From: Flavobacterium cucumis | GTDB taxonomy: Bacteria > Bacteroidota > Bacteroidia > Flavobacteriales > Flavobacteriaceae | NCBI RefSeq assembly: GCF_900148835.1 | Contig: NZ_FRYK01000001.1 | Coordinates: forward strand, 496,001-560,000 | Direction of reading: 5' to 3' | DNA length: 64,000 nucleotides | Part shown: positions 41,572-50,941 of the stretch, piece after piece | How positions within the stretch are numbered: position 1 is the stretch's first letter | Layout: each line of letters opens with the position of its first letter | Made by a program: the position numbers and the translations under genes | The notes under the pieces: model-generated | What the model saw: the letters and a program-made list of their open reading frames with translations, nothing else | The model's database searches: none | Told to the model about the DNA's origin: nothing

Positions 41572-43227
41572 ATGAAAAAACTTTACTTTTTATTATTTAC
41601 CTTCTTTTCTTTATCCACTATTTATTCACAAGGTAGTGAAGATTTTACAAATTCAACAGCAACTGCATCTTACTTAGATGGTAGTTTCGTTGGAAATGGA
41701 GGAATTACTTGGACATATGGTCATTCAAGAAATGAAGACATATATGCAATAAACGGAAAAGGCTTAATGTTAAGAAGAGCTTCTGACAGTTATCTTGAGG
41801 CAACAATACCAGGAGGTATTGGAGACTTTACTTTTGAATACAGAAAAGCATTCACAGGAACTACAGAAAGACAACTAGAATTACTTGTCAATGGAGTGGC
41901 AATTGCAACAACAGCTACTTTTGGCACTATTTCTGGAGAAGAAACCACAATTTACACCTTCACACACACTGTAAATCAACCTGGTAACGTAACGATTAGA
42001 ATAAAAAATATTGGAGCAACAACTACCAACAGACAAACAACAATTGATAATATTAGTTGGACAGCTTTCAGTGGAACACCTATACCTTCATTATTAATTA
42101 CAGCTCCTGCAAATGCAACAACATTCAATCCAAACACAACAAGTGTAGATGTGGTTTTATCCATAAACAATTTCAATGTTGCTAATGGCACAGGTGATGG
42201 TCATATACACTACACAGTCAATGGTGGCGCTGTAGTTATGAAGTATGATACCGATCCTATTTCAATACCAGTAACCCCAGGAAACTCTTATACTGTTTAT
42301 GTTGAATTAGTTGACAACTCTCACAATCCTATTGCACCTGCTGTAAATCAAACGGTAACTTTTGATGTTGCAGACTTAACTGTTGTTGCAGATTTAGCAG
42401 CGTTACGTGCTGATGTTGAATTAAATGGAATTGGAAAATATTATCAAGTTTCAAGCAACCCAATTATTACTTTTGCTAGACCTTTAGCTAATAGAAATCA
42501 AAAATATATTCAAGATGCATCTGCAGGAATTTTAATTGATGACCTTTCAGGTACAATTTCTACACCTATGGTTGCTGGCGATGCAATTTCTGGTTTAAAA
42601 GGGCAAACTTCTTTATTTGGTGGAGTGCTTCAACTTTTACCATTAGAAAATGCAACTGTAGCTTCTTCAGGAAATGTAATCACTCCTCAAATCGTTACAG
42701 CTGCAGACATTATTGCTAATATCGAAACTTACGAAAGTGAATTAGTACAAATCAACAACGCTTCTTTCACAACCGCTGATGGTGTAGTTGCTTTTGCTAC
42801 TTCTCAAAATTACAATCTAAATGATGGAACAGATATTGCTTTCAGAACTTTATTTTCAGAAGCAGACTACATTGGACAAATTGTTCCTCAAGGAGCGGGA
42901 AATAGAGTGGTTTTAGTTGCAGAATTTAATGGCGTACCTCAAGTTGTATCGCGTTCACTTGCTGAAGTAACGCTATCTTCATCATCATTCAACGCAATTG
43001 AAGGTTTAACTATGTATCCAAACCCTTTAAAAGGAAACACATTATACTTAACTTCTACTGCTAATGCTGCAATGTCAGTTCAAATTTTTGATGTATTAGG
43101 TAAAGAAGTTTTAAAATCAAACGTAATGAATAATGCTGTAAGCGTTTCTGGTTTAAATGCTGGTGTTTACATTGTAAAAATTACAGAAGAAGGAAAAACA
43201 GCTTCAAGAAAATTAGTTATTCAATAA
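41572..43227 (+). CDS. Secreted T9SS protein with DUF5689-like domain
   Basis: The 551-residue protein has a Sec signal (MKKLYFLLFTFFSLSTIYSQ), a jelly-roll or galactose-binding-like first domain (about 25-165), a second Ig-like domain (about 170-270), and a region near 275-455 with ALRADVELNGIGKYYQVSSN and YIQDASAGILIDDLSG typical of DUF5689 OB-like modules. The type A T9SS sorting domain (about 470-551: YPNPLKGNTLYLTS to KTASRKLVIQ) is at the C-terminus. It should be exported across the outer membrane and anchored or released. Its biochemical role is unknown. Confidence 0.87.
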   Translation: MKKLYFLLFTFFSLSTIYSQGSEDFTNSTATASYLDGSFVGNGGITWTYGHSRNEDIYAINGKGLMLRRASDSYLEATIPGGIGDFTFEYRKAFTGTTERQLELLVNGVAIATTATFGTISGEETTIYTFTHTVNQPGNVTIRIKNIGATTTNRQTTIDNISWTAFSGTPIPSLLITAPANATTFNPNTTSVDVVLSINNFNVANGTGDGHIHYTVNGGAVVMKYDTDPISIPVTPGNSYTVYVELVDNSHNPIAPAVNQTVTFDVADLTVVADLAALRADVELNGIGKYYQVSSNPIITFARPLANRNQKYIQDASAGILIDDLSGTISTPMVAGDAISGLKGQTSLFGGVLQLLPLENATVASSGNVITPQIVTAADIIANIETYESELVQINNASFTTADGVVAFATSQNYNLNDGTDIAFRTLFSEADYIGQIVPQGAGNRVVLVAEFNGVPQVVSRSLAEVTLSSSSFNAIEGLTMYPNPLKGNTLYLTSTANAAMSVQIFDVLGKEVLKSNVMNNAVSVSGLNAGVYIVKITEEGKTASRKLVIQ

Positions 43228-43236
43228 ATAATTTAA

Positions 43237-43258
43237 ATGCTGAAAACAAATTCAGCAT
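43237..43258. repeat. Palindromic GCTGAA...TTCAGC repeat, second copy
   Basis: ATGCTGAA and TTCAGCAT flank six bases directly after the stop of the T9SS gene; the same arms occur at 2351-2370. Confidence 0.5.
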
Positions 43259-43270
43259 GACAAAGAATAG

Positions 43271-43303
43271 AAAAAGCATCAACGAAAGTTGGTGCTTTTT
43301 TAT
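43271..43303 (+). terminator. Terminator of the T9SS gene
   Basis: AAAAGCATCAAC and GTTGGTGCTTTT form a 12-bp stem (one G-U) around GAAA, followed by T residues. Confidence 0.85.
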
Positions 43304-43322
43304 TTAAGACAAATTTGTTTCC

Positions 43323-43330
43323 TATTTTTG
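43323..43330 (+). promoter_or_regulatory. -7 element of the LuxE-like acyltransferase gene
   Basis: TATTTTTG is a perfect -7 box. The ATG follows only four bases later, so the message is expected to start at or next to the start codon. Confidence 0.6.
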
Positions 43331-43334
43331 CACC

Positions 43335-44336
43335 ATGATTTCACAAGAAGCTATTTTCCAAATTAGTTCTAAAAAAGAATTTGAAAAAATTACTTTAAAA
43401 GTATTTCGTCATCAGTACGATAACAATTTAGTGTACCAACAATTTTGCAACTTCTTAAAGAAAGACAAAACCAAAGTAAAATCATTAACGGAAATCCCTT
43501 TTTTGCCTATTCAGTTTTTTAAAAGTCATAACGTTTTAAGTTCATCTGGACCCATTCAACAAACCTTTACGAGTAGTGGCACCACTGGAATGCAAACGAG
43601 CAAACATTTAGTTACGGATGTGAGTTGGTACGAAATGAGTTATCGCTTAGGCTTTTCAGAATTTTATGGAAATATTGAAGATTATTGCGTTTTAGCCTTA
43701 CTCCCATCCTATTTAGAGCGCGAAGGTTCATCGCTGATTTATATGGTGGAAGATTTAATTCAAAGTAGCAATCATGATGATTCTGGATTTTATTTGAATA
43801 ACCATAATGAGCTTTTACAAAAAATTGAAAAACTAAATAAAGAAGGTCAAAACACAATTCTTATTGGAGTAACCTATGCTTTATTAGACCTAATAGAATA
43901 TGCGCAATCTAACTCATTCCCCCTTCGAGGGTTAGGAGGCAACCTCATCATCATGGAAACCGGCGGCATGAAAGGCAAACGAAAAGAAATGATTCGAGAA
44001 GAATTGCATTCCATTTTATGCGACGGATTTGGCGTTTCTAAGATTCATTCTGAATATGGCATGACCGAATTACTTTCACAAGCCTATTCTCTTGGCGATG
44101 GTATTTTCGAATGTCCACCTTGGATGCAAATTCTAATTCGCGATACCGAAGACGCGTTAACTTACGTTTCCGAGGGAAAAACTGGAGGAATTAATGTTAT
44201 TGATTTGGCTAATATCAATTCGTGTTCGTTTATTGCTACACAAGATTTGGGAAAAAAATATCCCAACCATTCTTTCGAAGTGTTGGGACGTTTTGATAAC
44301 TCTGATATTCGTGGTTGTAACCTGATGGTTATTTAA
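43335..44336 (+). CDS. LuxE/PaaK-like acyl transferase family protein
   Basis: The 333-residue protein has the adenylate-forming/LuxE pattern: [16 protein letters not shown] (P-loop-like Ser/Thr/Gly motif), [16 protein letters not shown], and [14 protein letters not shown] near the C-terminus. LuxE-like proteins activate fatty acids as acyl-AMP or transfer acyl groups; in Bacteroidota the stand-alone member has unknown partners. It ends eight bases inside the convergent tyrS gene. Confidence 0.78.
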   Translation: MISQEAIFQISSKKEFEKITLKVFRHQYDNNLVYQQFCNFLKKDKTKVKSLTEIPFLPIQFFKSHNVLSSSGPIQQTFTSSGTTGMQTSKHLVTDVSWYEMSYRLGFSEFYGNIEDYCVLALLPSYLEREGSSLIYMVEDLIQSSNHDDSGFYLNNHNELLQKIEKLNKEGQNTILIGVTYALLDLIEYAQSNSFPLRGLGGNLIIMETGGMKGKRKEMIREELHSILCDGFGVSKIHSEYGMTELLSQAYSLGDGIFECPPWMQILIRDTEDALTYVSEGKTGGINVIDLANINSCSFIATQDLGKKYPNHSFEVLGRFDNSDIRGCNLMVI

Positions 44337-45618
44337 CCTTAATCACGTAATAATTTTTCTTTCCTTTTTGCAATAACAAAAATTGATTGTTAATTAAATC
44401 TTCTTTTGTAATGATTTTATCTTCACCTACTTTCTCTTTGTTTAAGGAAATTGAGTTTTGTTTCAATTCTCTACGCGCATCACTATTAGACGCTAAGAAA
44501 TTCGTTTTTGCTGCTAAAGCTGCAATCATATCCAAACCTGCATTCAAATCTTCCATAGAAATTTCAGCTTGAGGAACACCATCAAATACTTCTAAAAACG
44601 TTTTCTCATCTAACTTTTTAAGTTCATCCATAGACGGACTAAAGAACGCATTTGAAGCTGCAATAGCATTTTCTAAATCTGCTACAGAATGAACCATTAC
44701 AGTAATTTCCTCTGCTAAACGTTTTTGTAACGCTCTTAAATGCGGCGCTTCGTTGTGTACTGCAATTAACTTTTCAATCGTTTCTTTATCTAAGAAGGTG
44801 AAAATCTTAATGTATTTTTGAGCATCAACATCCGAAGTATTTAACCAGTATTGGTAGAATTTGTAAGGCGAAGTTCTTTCCGCATCTAACCAAATATTGC
44901 CCCCTTCTGATTTACCAAATTTCGTTCCATCCGCTTTTGTAATCAACGGACAGGTCAACGCATACGCTTTACCTGATTCAATTCTACGGACTAACTCTGT
45001 CCCTGTAGTAATATTCCCCCATTGATCACTTCCACCCATTTGTAGCGTACATTTTTTTGCACGGTATAAATGTAAGAAGTCGTAACCTTGCACTAACTGG
45101 TAGGTAAACTCTGTAAATGACATTCCTTCTGAAGTTTCACCCGTCAATCGTTTTTTAACCGAATCTTTCGCCATCATGTAGTTCACCGTAATGTGTTTTC
45201 CCACATCGCGAATGAAATCTAAGAATGAAAATTCTTTCATCCAATCGTAGTTATTTACTAACTCCGCAGCATTAGGTTCGGCAGAAGTAAAATCTAAGAA
45301 GCGAGCCAATTGTCCTTTAATCGCTTCTTGATTGTGACGCAAAGTAGCTTCGTCTAGCAAATTTCGTTCGTTAGATTTCCCTGATGGATCACCAATCATT
45401 CCGGTTGCTCCACCTACAAGCGCTAACGGTTTATGACCACTCAATTGGAAATGTTTTAACAACATCACCCCAACTAAATGTCCTATATGCAATGAATCGG
45501 CGGTTGGATCAATACCCACATACGCCACACGCATCTGCTCCATCAAATGTTCTTCGGTGCCTGGCATTACGTCGTGGAGCATTCCTCTCCAAGTCACTTC
45601 TTCAATAAAATTTTTCAT
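44329..45618 (-). CDS. tyrS: Tyrosine--tRNA ligase
   Basis: The 429-residue synthetase has the class I motifs [10 protein letters not shown] (HIGH) and KFGKSEGG (KMSKS variant) and an S4 RNA-binding domain at the C-terminus ([19 protein letters not shown]). It aminoacylates tRNA-Tyr. Its promoter (TATCTTTG, 45638-45645) is followed upstream by a heptad-word array that occupies the -33 position. Confidence 0.97.
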   Translation of the reverse strand: MKNFIEEVTWRGMLHDVMPGTEEHLMEQMRVAYVGIDPTADSLHIGHLVGVMLLKHFQLSGHKPLALVGGATGMIGDPSGKSNERNLLDEATLRHNQEAIKGQLARFLDFTSAEPNAAELVNNYDWMKEFSFLDFIRDVGKHITVNYMMAKDSVKKRLTGETSEGMSFTEFTYQLVQGYDFLHLYRAKKCTLQMGGSDQWGNITTGTELVRRIESGKAYALTCPLITKADGTKFGKSEGGNIWLDAERTSPYKFYQYWLNTSDVDAQKYIKIFTFLDKETIEKLIAVHNEAPHLRALQKRLAEEITVMVHSVADLENAIAASNAFFSPSMDELKKLDEKTFLEVFDGVPQAEISMEDLNAGLDMIAALAAKTNFLASNSDARRELKQNSISLNKEKVGEDKIITKEDLINNQFLLLQKGKKNYYVIKVK

Positions 45619-45637
45619 GATTTTATAATAATTTGAG

Positions 45638-45645
45638 CAAAGATA
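45638..45645 (-). promoter_or_regulatory. -7 element of tyrS
   Basis: On the minus strand TATCTTTG is a perfect -7 box, 19 bases from the start codon. The region where a -33 TTTG should be consists of AGTTTAAA-type words. Confidence 0.65.
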
Positions 45646-45680
45646 GTTTTTAGTTTAAAAGTTTAAAAGTTTTATTCAAA
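45645..45680. repeat. Solitary heptad-word array upstream of tyrS
   Basis: AGTTTTT, AGTTTAAA, AGTTTAAA, AGTTTT run in tandem. AGTTTTTAGT is the central word of the arms of cassettes 1 and 2. No ORF or opposite arm is visible in the 237-bp gap, which otherwise has only A/T-rich sequence. Confidence 0.6.
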
Positions 45681-45855
45681 ATTCAAGGATAAAGACAAGA
45701 AACCATTTTTTTTCTTCGCTTAAAGATAAGCCTATTTCTAGGAGTTTCCTGTTTCTGCAAAATGACTAAAGTAGGCTTAAAAATTACATTCAAGAGGAAG
45801 GCTCAACTTAAAATCAATTCTTCCAGCATCCAGTAAAAAATATTATATTTACAAC

Positions 45856-46845
45856 ATGATTTTAGTCACAGGAGCAACAGGTTTAGTCGGTTCGCATTTG
45901 TTAGTTCGACTTCTTCAACAAAATGAGGAAGTGAAAGCGTTATTCCGTTCTGAGAAACAAATTGAAAAAGTAAAGAATGTATTTGCTTTTCATAATCAAA
46001 CTATTCTTTTTGATAAAATTCATTGGGTAAAAGGCGATATTACCGATATTCCCTCACTTGAAATCGCTTTTAAAAACATTACTCATGTTTACCATTGTGC
46101 CGCTATGATTTCGTTTGAACCTAGTGATGAAGAAAAGCTCCGAAAAACAAACATCGAAGGAACTGCAAACGTTGTGAATTGCTGTATTGATTTTGGTGTA
46201 AAAAAACTTTGTCATGTAAGTTCTATCGCCGCACTTGGGGATCCAAAAGAACACGAAACCAATATTACTGAAGAAATTGAATGGAATCCTGAAGAAATTC
46301 ATAGTGATTATGCTATTACCAAATATGGTGCTGAAATGGAAGTTTGGCGAGGACATCAGGAAGGATTAAAGGTCATCATTGTAAATCCTGGTGTTATTTT
46401 CGGCTTTGGATTTCCACATCAAGGTAGTGATGTGTTGATTCAATTAATAAAAAAAGGTCTTCTTTTTTACACCAACGGTAACATTGGCATAATAGCTGTT
46501 CAAGATGTAACATCATGCATGCTTGAACTAATGAAAAGCGAAGTGTCTGGTGAACGTTTTACATTAGTTGGCGAAAATATTACCCTAAAAGATTTATTCG
46601 AATATATTGCGAGACTACTACAAGTTAAGCCTCCTTCATATCAAGCATCTGAGTTAACAACAACATTCGCCTGGCGATTGGATTGGCTGATTAGTAAAAT
46701 TATATCTAAAAAAAGAAAAATTACTAGAGCAACTGCGAAAGCATCTCATTCAAGGACTACTTATGATACATCGAAAATAATCCATACATTACAGTATTCT
46801 TTCTTAAAAAAAGAAGCTTACTTCGATAAAATTATTGAAAACTAG
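45856..46845 (+). CDS. NAD-dependent epimerase/dehydratase (extended SDR)
   Basis: The 329-residue enzyme has the Rossmann motif GATGLVGSHL, the HCAAMISFEP stretch of the extended SDR class, and the YAITKYGAE catalytic Tyr-Lys pair. The C-terminal substrate region does not indicate a specific sugar or steroid substrate. It has no close functional partner; the convergent lipoprotein gene overlaps its last 14 bases. Confidence 0.85.
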   Translation: MILVTGATGLVGSHLLVRLLQQNEEVKALFRSEKQIEKVKNVFAFHNQTILFDKIHWVKGDITDIPSLEIAFKNITHVYHCAAMISFEPSDEEKLRKTNIEGTANVVNCCIDFGVKKLCHVSSIAALGDPKEHETNITEEIEWNPEEIHSDYAITKYGAEMEVWRGHQEGLKVIIVNPGVIFGFGFPHQGSDVLIQLIKKGLLFYTNGNIGIIAVQDVTSCMLELMKSEVSGERFTLVGENITLKDLFEYIARLLQVKPPSYQASELTTTFAWRLDWLISKIISKKRKITRATAKASHSRTTYDTSKIIHTLQYSFLKKEAYFDKIIEN

Positions 46846-47209
46846 GAACAACTTTATTTTGCTTATTCTTTTCAGGTATATTTGTTTTATTCTTAAGAAG
46901 CGTATCGAAACGATTCATCAATTCCAAATGCATTTTTTGATATTTTTTGGCATCCCCCGCATAAAATCGAATATTCTGATAATAAGTAATACTATCTATC
47001 TTATATTTTTCATAAATATACGTTTCAATATTGATTTTCTCAGAAGTTAATTTATCTGGCATAGCACCTTCAGTAGCTTGAAGAATTGAAATATCAAAAA
47101 GAATATCGGTCATCACCTCCTCATCTAACAAATTGTCTGGTTTTGGAACCGGATTTTTAGAACATGAAACCAATACAACACCGATAAGCAATACTAAAAA
47201 ATTTCTCAT
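46832..47209 (-). CDS. DUF4296 lipoprotein
   Basis: The 125-residue protein has a lipoprotein signal with lipobox LVSC (Cys16) and the DUF4296 pattern EVMTDILFDISILQATEGAM and SITYYQNIRFYAGD. Its role is unknown. It is the last gene of a three-gene operon with dihydroorotase and a GT2 gene; each junction overlaps by one to four bases. Confidence 0.88.
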   Translation of the reverse strand: MRNFLVLLIGVVLVSCSKNPVPKPDNLLDEEVMTDILFDISILQATEGAMPDKLTSEKINIETYIYEKYKIDSITYYQNIRFYAGDAKKYQKMHLELMNRFDTLLKNKTNIPEKNKQNKVVPSFQ

Positions 47210-48555
47210 TCTGCTGTTCTTTCAAATAATAAACGTTGTCCAACTCTTAATTCTTTCACTTTTCCATTTGCATAAACTAATTTTCCATTTACAAAAGTGT
47301 GGGTCACTCTTGATTTAAAATTATATCCTTCAAATGGAGACCATCCACATTTGTATAAAATATTTTCTTTTTTAACATTCCAAGGCTGATGGGCATTTAC
47401 TATAGCTAAATCTGCATAATACCCTTCCTTGATAAACCCTCTTTTTTCTATTTTAAAAATTTTAGCTGGATTGTGGCACATTTTTTCTACAATCTTTTCT
47501 ACCGAAATTTTACCCTGATGATGTGCTTCAAACATAGCCACAAGAGCATGTTGTACTAAAGGACCTCCAGAAGGACATGTTAAATATGGATTTATCTTCT
47601 CCTCTAACGTATGTGGGGCATGATCAGTTGCAATAACATCTATTCTATCCTCTAATAGTGCTTTCCAAAGCGCATCCTTATCTTCTTGTGTTTTAACTGC
47701 AGGATTCCATTTAATCAAAGAACCTTTCGTTTCATAATCGGCATCCGTGAACCAGAGATGATGAATACAAACCTCCGCCGTAATCTGTTTTTGTTCTAAT
47801 GGAATCTTATTTGTAAATAATTCCATTTCTTTTGCTGTTGACAAATGAAAAACATGCAAACGAGCTCCTGTCTTCTTTGCCAATTCAATAGCTTTTGAAG
47901 AAGACAAATAACAAGCTTCTGAACTTCGAATTAAGTGGTGGTATTTCATTGGGATATCCTCACCATATTCTTCTTTATATTTTTGAGTATTTGCTTTTAT
48001 AGTGGCTTCGTCTTCACAATGAACAGCGATTAGCATTTTGGTAGACGAAAAAATCTTTTCTAAAACGTCCGGATTATCTACCAACATGTTTCCCGTGGAA
48101 GAACCTAAAAACAATTTAATTCCGGCTACATTTCTTGGATTTGTTTTTAAAACTTCTTCTAAATTATCATTGGTTCCCCCCATCATGAACGAATAATTCG
48201 CGTACGATGTTTGAGATGCAATTTGATATTTATCTTCTAAAAGTTCTTGGGTAACTGCGTTTGGGACCGTATTAGGTTGCTCTATGAAGGAAGTAATCCC
48301 ACCTGCAACAGCGGCTCTACTCTCTGACTCAATAGTCCCTTTGTGCGTGAGTCCAGGTTCTCTAAAATGCACTTGATCATCAATTGCTCCCGGAATTATA
48401 TAACTTCCCTCTGCATCTATAATTACACAATCTGAAGATTTTGGACTTATTTTCTCTGCAATTTCTTTAATGAATTCATTTTCAATTAAAATATCGCCTT
48501 CGAAAATAGCGCCTTCATTAACAATTTTGGCATTTCTAATTAAGTATGTATTCAT
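47206..48555 (-). CDS. Dihydroorotase
   Basis: The 449-residue amidohydrolase has DDQVHFREPGLTHKGT, with the HxR metal motif (the first His is replaced by Gln in DQVHFR), later HCEDEATI, FHLSTAKE and DHAPHT motifs, all consistent with a bacterial class I dihydroorotase of the pyrimidine pathway. It overlaps the DUF4296 gene at its 3' end and shares its first base with the end of the GT2 gene. Confidence 0.9.
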   Translation of the reverse strand: MNTYLIRNAKIVNEGAIFEGDILIENEFIKEIAEKISPKSSDCVIIDAEGSYIIPGAIDDQVHFREPGLTHKGTIESESRAAVAGGITSFIEQPNTVPNAVTQELLEDKYQIASQTSYANYSFMMGGTNDNLEEVLKTNPRNVAGIKLFLGSSTGNMLVDNPDVLEKIFSSTKMLIAVHCEDEATIKANTQKYKEEYGEDIPMKYHHLIRSSEACYLSSSKAIELAKKTGARLHVFHLSTAKEMELFTNKIPLEQKQITAEVCIHHLWFTDADYETKGSLIKWNPAVKTQEDKDALWKALLEDRIDVIATDHAPHTLEEKINPYLTCPSGGPLVQHALVAMFEAHHQGKISVEKIVEKMCHNPAKIFKIEKRGFIKEGYYADLAIVNAHQPWNVKKENILYKCGWSPFEGYNFKSRVTHTFVNGKLVYANGKVKELRVGQRLLFERTAE

Positions 48556-49277
48556 TATAATCTATTAAATATTTTTCGAAATCTTAGCATAATTACACCT
48601 ACAACAGCTTCTCTAATAATTCCTCCACTCATTTTGGATTGTCCTTTTGTTCTATCCGTAAAAATAATAGGAACCTCAACAATTTTAAAATTATTTACAA
48701 AAGCGCGGTATTTCATTTCAATTTGAAACGCATAACCCACAAATTTTATTTTATCTAAATTAATAGTTTCCAAAACTTGTCGTTTGTAACATTTAAAACC
48801 TGCTGTAGCATCAGCAATTTTCATGCCTGTTATCATTCTAACGTAGACCGAAGCAAAATAAGATAGTAAAACTCTACTCAGTGGCCAATTAACAACATTA
48901 ACCCCATTCGAATATCGAGAACCAATGGCTAGATCTGCTCCATTCTCACAAGCATGTAACAATTTTTCTAAATCATTTGGGTTATGTGAAAAATCGGCAT
49001 CCATCTCAAAAATATAATCATAACCCTGTGATAAAGCCCATTTGAATCCGTGTACATAAGCCGTTCCTAATCCTGCTTTTTTGGTGCGAAGCTCTAAAAA
49101 CAATTGTGTTGGAAATATTTCTTGTAGTTCTCTAACCTTTTTAGCAGTTTGATCTGGAGAGTTATCGTCCACAATTAAAACATGAAATGAAGTAGAAAGT
49201 GAAAAAACAGCTTGAATTATAGTTTCAATATTCTCAATTTCGTTATAAGTAGGTATTATGACAATGTTTTTAGCCAT
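48555..49277 (-). CDS. Polyprenol-phosphate mannosyltransferase-like GT2
   Basis: The protein (about 240 residues) starts MAKNIVIIPTYNEIENIE and has VDDNSPDQTAKKV, the metal-binding DAD in EMDADFSHNP, and GSRYSNG, all typical of dolichol-phosphate mannose synthase-like enzymes. ATG 49277 is chosen over 49301 on family fit. No C-terminal membrane segment is present. It probably makes a lipid-linked mannose or glucose donor. Confidence 0.88.
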   Translation of the reverse strand: MAKNIVIIPTYNEIENIETIIQAVFSLSTSFHVLIVDDNSPDQTAKKVRELQEIFPTQLFLELRTKKAGLGTAYVHGFKWALSQGYDYIFEMDADFSHNPNDLEKLLHACENGADLAIGSRYSNGVNVVNWPLSRVLLSYFASVYVRMITGMKIADATAGFKCYKRQVLETINLDKIKFVGYAFQIEMKYRAFVNNFKIVEVPIIFTDRTKGQSKMSGGIIREAVVGVIMLRFRKIFNRL

Positions 49278-49367
49278 AGAATGAATTATATTTGTGTGCA
49301 AAAATAAGGTATTTACTCAGTAAAATTCTTAATAATCTTATAATAATCAAAATGACACTATTTTTTG

Positions 49368-49375
49368 TAGTTTTG
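49368..49375 (+). promoter_or_regulatory. -7 element of the DUF4271-hemD pair
   Basis: TAGTTTTG is a perfect -7 box, eight bases before the DUF4271 start; a further TATCTTTG at 49987-49994 inside the DUF4271 gene may drive hemD alone. Confidence 0.6.
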
Positions 49376-49383
49376 CAAAACAT

Positions 49384-50049
49384 ATGTTAGCAATTGAATT
49401 ACATAATCGAATAATTGAAAACAAAGATTGGGCAACAGTTTTGTTCCTTTTCTGTTTGGTAATAATTGCGATCAACAAAGTAATTTCTTCTGTACGATTT
49501 AACGAGTTTATAAAATTAGCATACTCGGACAAATACACCAAAATTTATAAAGACAGCAGTAATTTGATGAGTGGGTTTACTGTTTCCATGTTTCTTTTAC
49601 AATTATTTTCCTTTTCATTTTTTATACTTCTAGTATTGGATCAATTTGGAATTGCAAAAAAAACAGATTGGATTATCTTTATTCAGCTGTTTACTTTTCT
49701 CTCGGTTTTTATCTTATCGAAATTCTTAATTGAAAAAATAATAGCTACAGCGTTTAATATTGAAGAATTTAGCGAACAATTTAACTTATTAAAAGTCAAT
49801 TATCGAGGATATTTTGGTTTGGTTTTAATGCCAATTAATATCCTCCTATATTACAACACTTTTGATTCAAAATTATTTTTTTCTATACTGCTTGTTGTGC
49901 TGTTTACCTTAAATGTCACTACCTACATAGTTGCATTGAAATTGTATCAAAATTTACTATTCCGTAAAATATTTTATTTTATTTTATATCTTTGCACCCT
50001 TGAAATAGCACCTTACTATTTTATTTATAATTGGTTTACAAAAAATTAG
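49384..50049 (+). CDS. DUF4271 membrane protein
   Basis: The 221-residue protein has about six hydrophobic segments and begins with MLAIELHNRIIENKDWATV, which is typical of DUF4271 of Bacteroidota. Function unknown. Its 3' end overlaps no gene but is only eight bases from the hemD start codon, so the two are coupled. Confidence 0.85.
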   Translation: MLAIELHNRIIENKDWATVLFLFCLVIIAINKVISSVRFNEFIKLAYSDKYTKIYKDSSNLMSGFTVSMFLLQLFSFSFFILLVLDQFGIAKKTDWIIFIQLFTFLSVFILSKFLIEKIIATAFNIEEFSEQFNLLKVNYRGYFGLVLMPINILLYYNTFDSKLFFSILLVVLFTLNVTTYIVALKLYQNLLFRKIFYFILYLCTLEIAPYYFIYNWFTKN

Positions 50050-50057
50050 AGAGAAAT

Positions 50058-50816
50058 ATGTCAAATTTGAAAGTGAAAACAATATTAGTTTCACAACCAG
50101 AGCCTAAAGTAGAAAATTCTCCTTATTTTGAGCTTCAAAATAAACTGAAAGTAAAGGTTGATTTTAGACCTTTTATTCATGTTGAAGGTGTTCCTGCGAA
50201 AGAAGTTAGAGCACAAAAAATAGACCTGAACAACTACACTGCCATTATTTTAACCAGTAGAAACTCCGTTGACCACTTTTTCAGAGTTGCAGAAGAGATG
50301 CGCTACAAAGTGCCTGAAGATTTAAAATATTTTTGTCAGTCTGAAGCCGTTGCTTTTTATCTTCAAAGATATGTTGTCTATAGAAAAAGGAAAATATATG
50401 TAGGTCAAAAAGACTTTGCTGATATGTCTCCTCTTATTAAAAAATATAAAGACGAAAAATTCTTACTTCCTTCTTCAGATCAATTAAATGCTGATGTCCC
50501 ACAAACACTTGACGGACTGAAAGTAGATTGGACTCAAGGAACTTTTTATAGAACTGTCATGAGTGACTTATCTGATTTAAAGGATGTATACTATGACATC
50601 TTAGCCTTTTTTAGTCCAACAGGAATTAAATCGTTATTCAAAAATTTCCCCGACTTTAAACAAAACAATACTAGAATTGCTGTTTTTGGCACCACCACAC
50701 AAAAAGAAGCATTAGAGCATGGATTACGAGTGGATATCATGGCCCCTAGCCCAGGAACGCCCTCGATGACAGGAGCACTAGAAAAATATGTTGCCGAGGT
50801 AAACAAAGGAAAATAA
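50058..50816 (+). CDS. hemD: Uroporphyrinogen-III synthase
   Basis: The protein (252 residues from ATG 50058) has the HemD features TAIILTSRNSVDHFF and FFSPTGIKSLF with the two-domain arrangement, and should close hydroxymethylbilane to uroporphyrinogen III in heme synthesis. A TTG at 50031 would lie in the preceding gene and is not used. HemD sequences diverge widely, so motif support is moderate. Two terminators follow. Confidence 0.85.
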   Translation: MSNLKVKTILVSQPEPKVENSPYFELQNKLKVKVDFRPFIHVEGVPAKEVRAQKIDLNNYTAIILTSRNSVDHFFRVAEEMRYKVPEDLKYFCQSEAVAFYLQRYVVYRKRKIYVGQKDFADMSPLIKKYKDEKFLLPSSDQLNADVPQTLDGLKVDWTQGTFYRTVMSDLSDLKDVYYDILAFFSPTGIKSLFKNFPDFKQNNTRIAVFGTTTQKEALEHGLRVDIMAPSPGTPSMTGALEKYVAEVNKGK

Positions 50817-50836
50817 AAATAAACAAAACCTATATT

Positions 50837-50869
50837 AAACCCCAAATGCGTTTGCGTTTGGGGTTTTTA
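50837..50869 (+). terminator. Terminator of hemD
   Basis: CCCCAAATGCG and CGTTTGGGG form a stem around TTTG with a following T-run. Confidence 0.85.
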
Positions 50870-50893
50870 ATTAAAATGTTGTCAAAAAAACAA

Positions 50894-50922
50894 AAAAAGT
50901 CCCGATTAAATCGGGACTTTTT
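50894..50922. terminator. Bidirectional terminator between hemD and pckA
   Basis: AAAAAGTCCCGAT and ATCGGGACTTTTT form a 13-bp stem around TAA, with A/T tracts on both sides; it ends pckA on the minus strand. Confidence 0.9.
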
Positions 50923-50941
50923 ACTATGTAAATTGCTTAGA

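Noticed and set aside
47206..48555. Broken dihydroorotase because of DQVHFR instead of DxHxH
   Set aside because: This is a family variation with the other metal and catalytic motifs intact, and the frame is complete.
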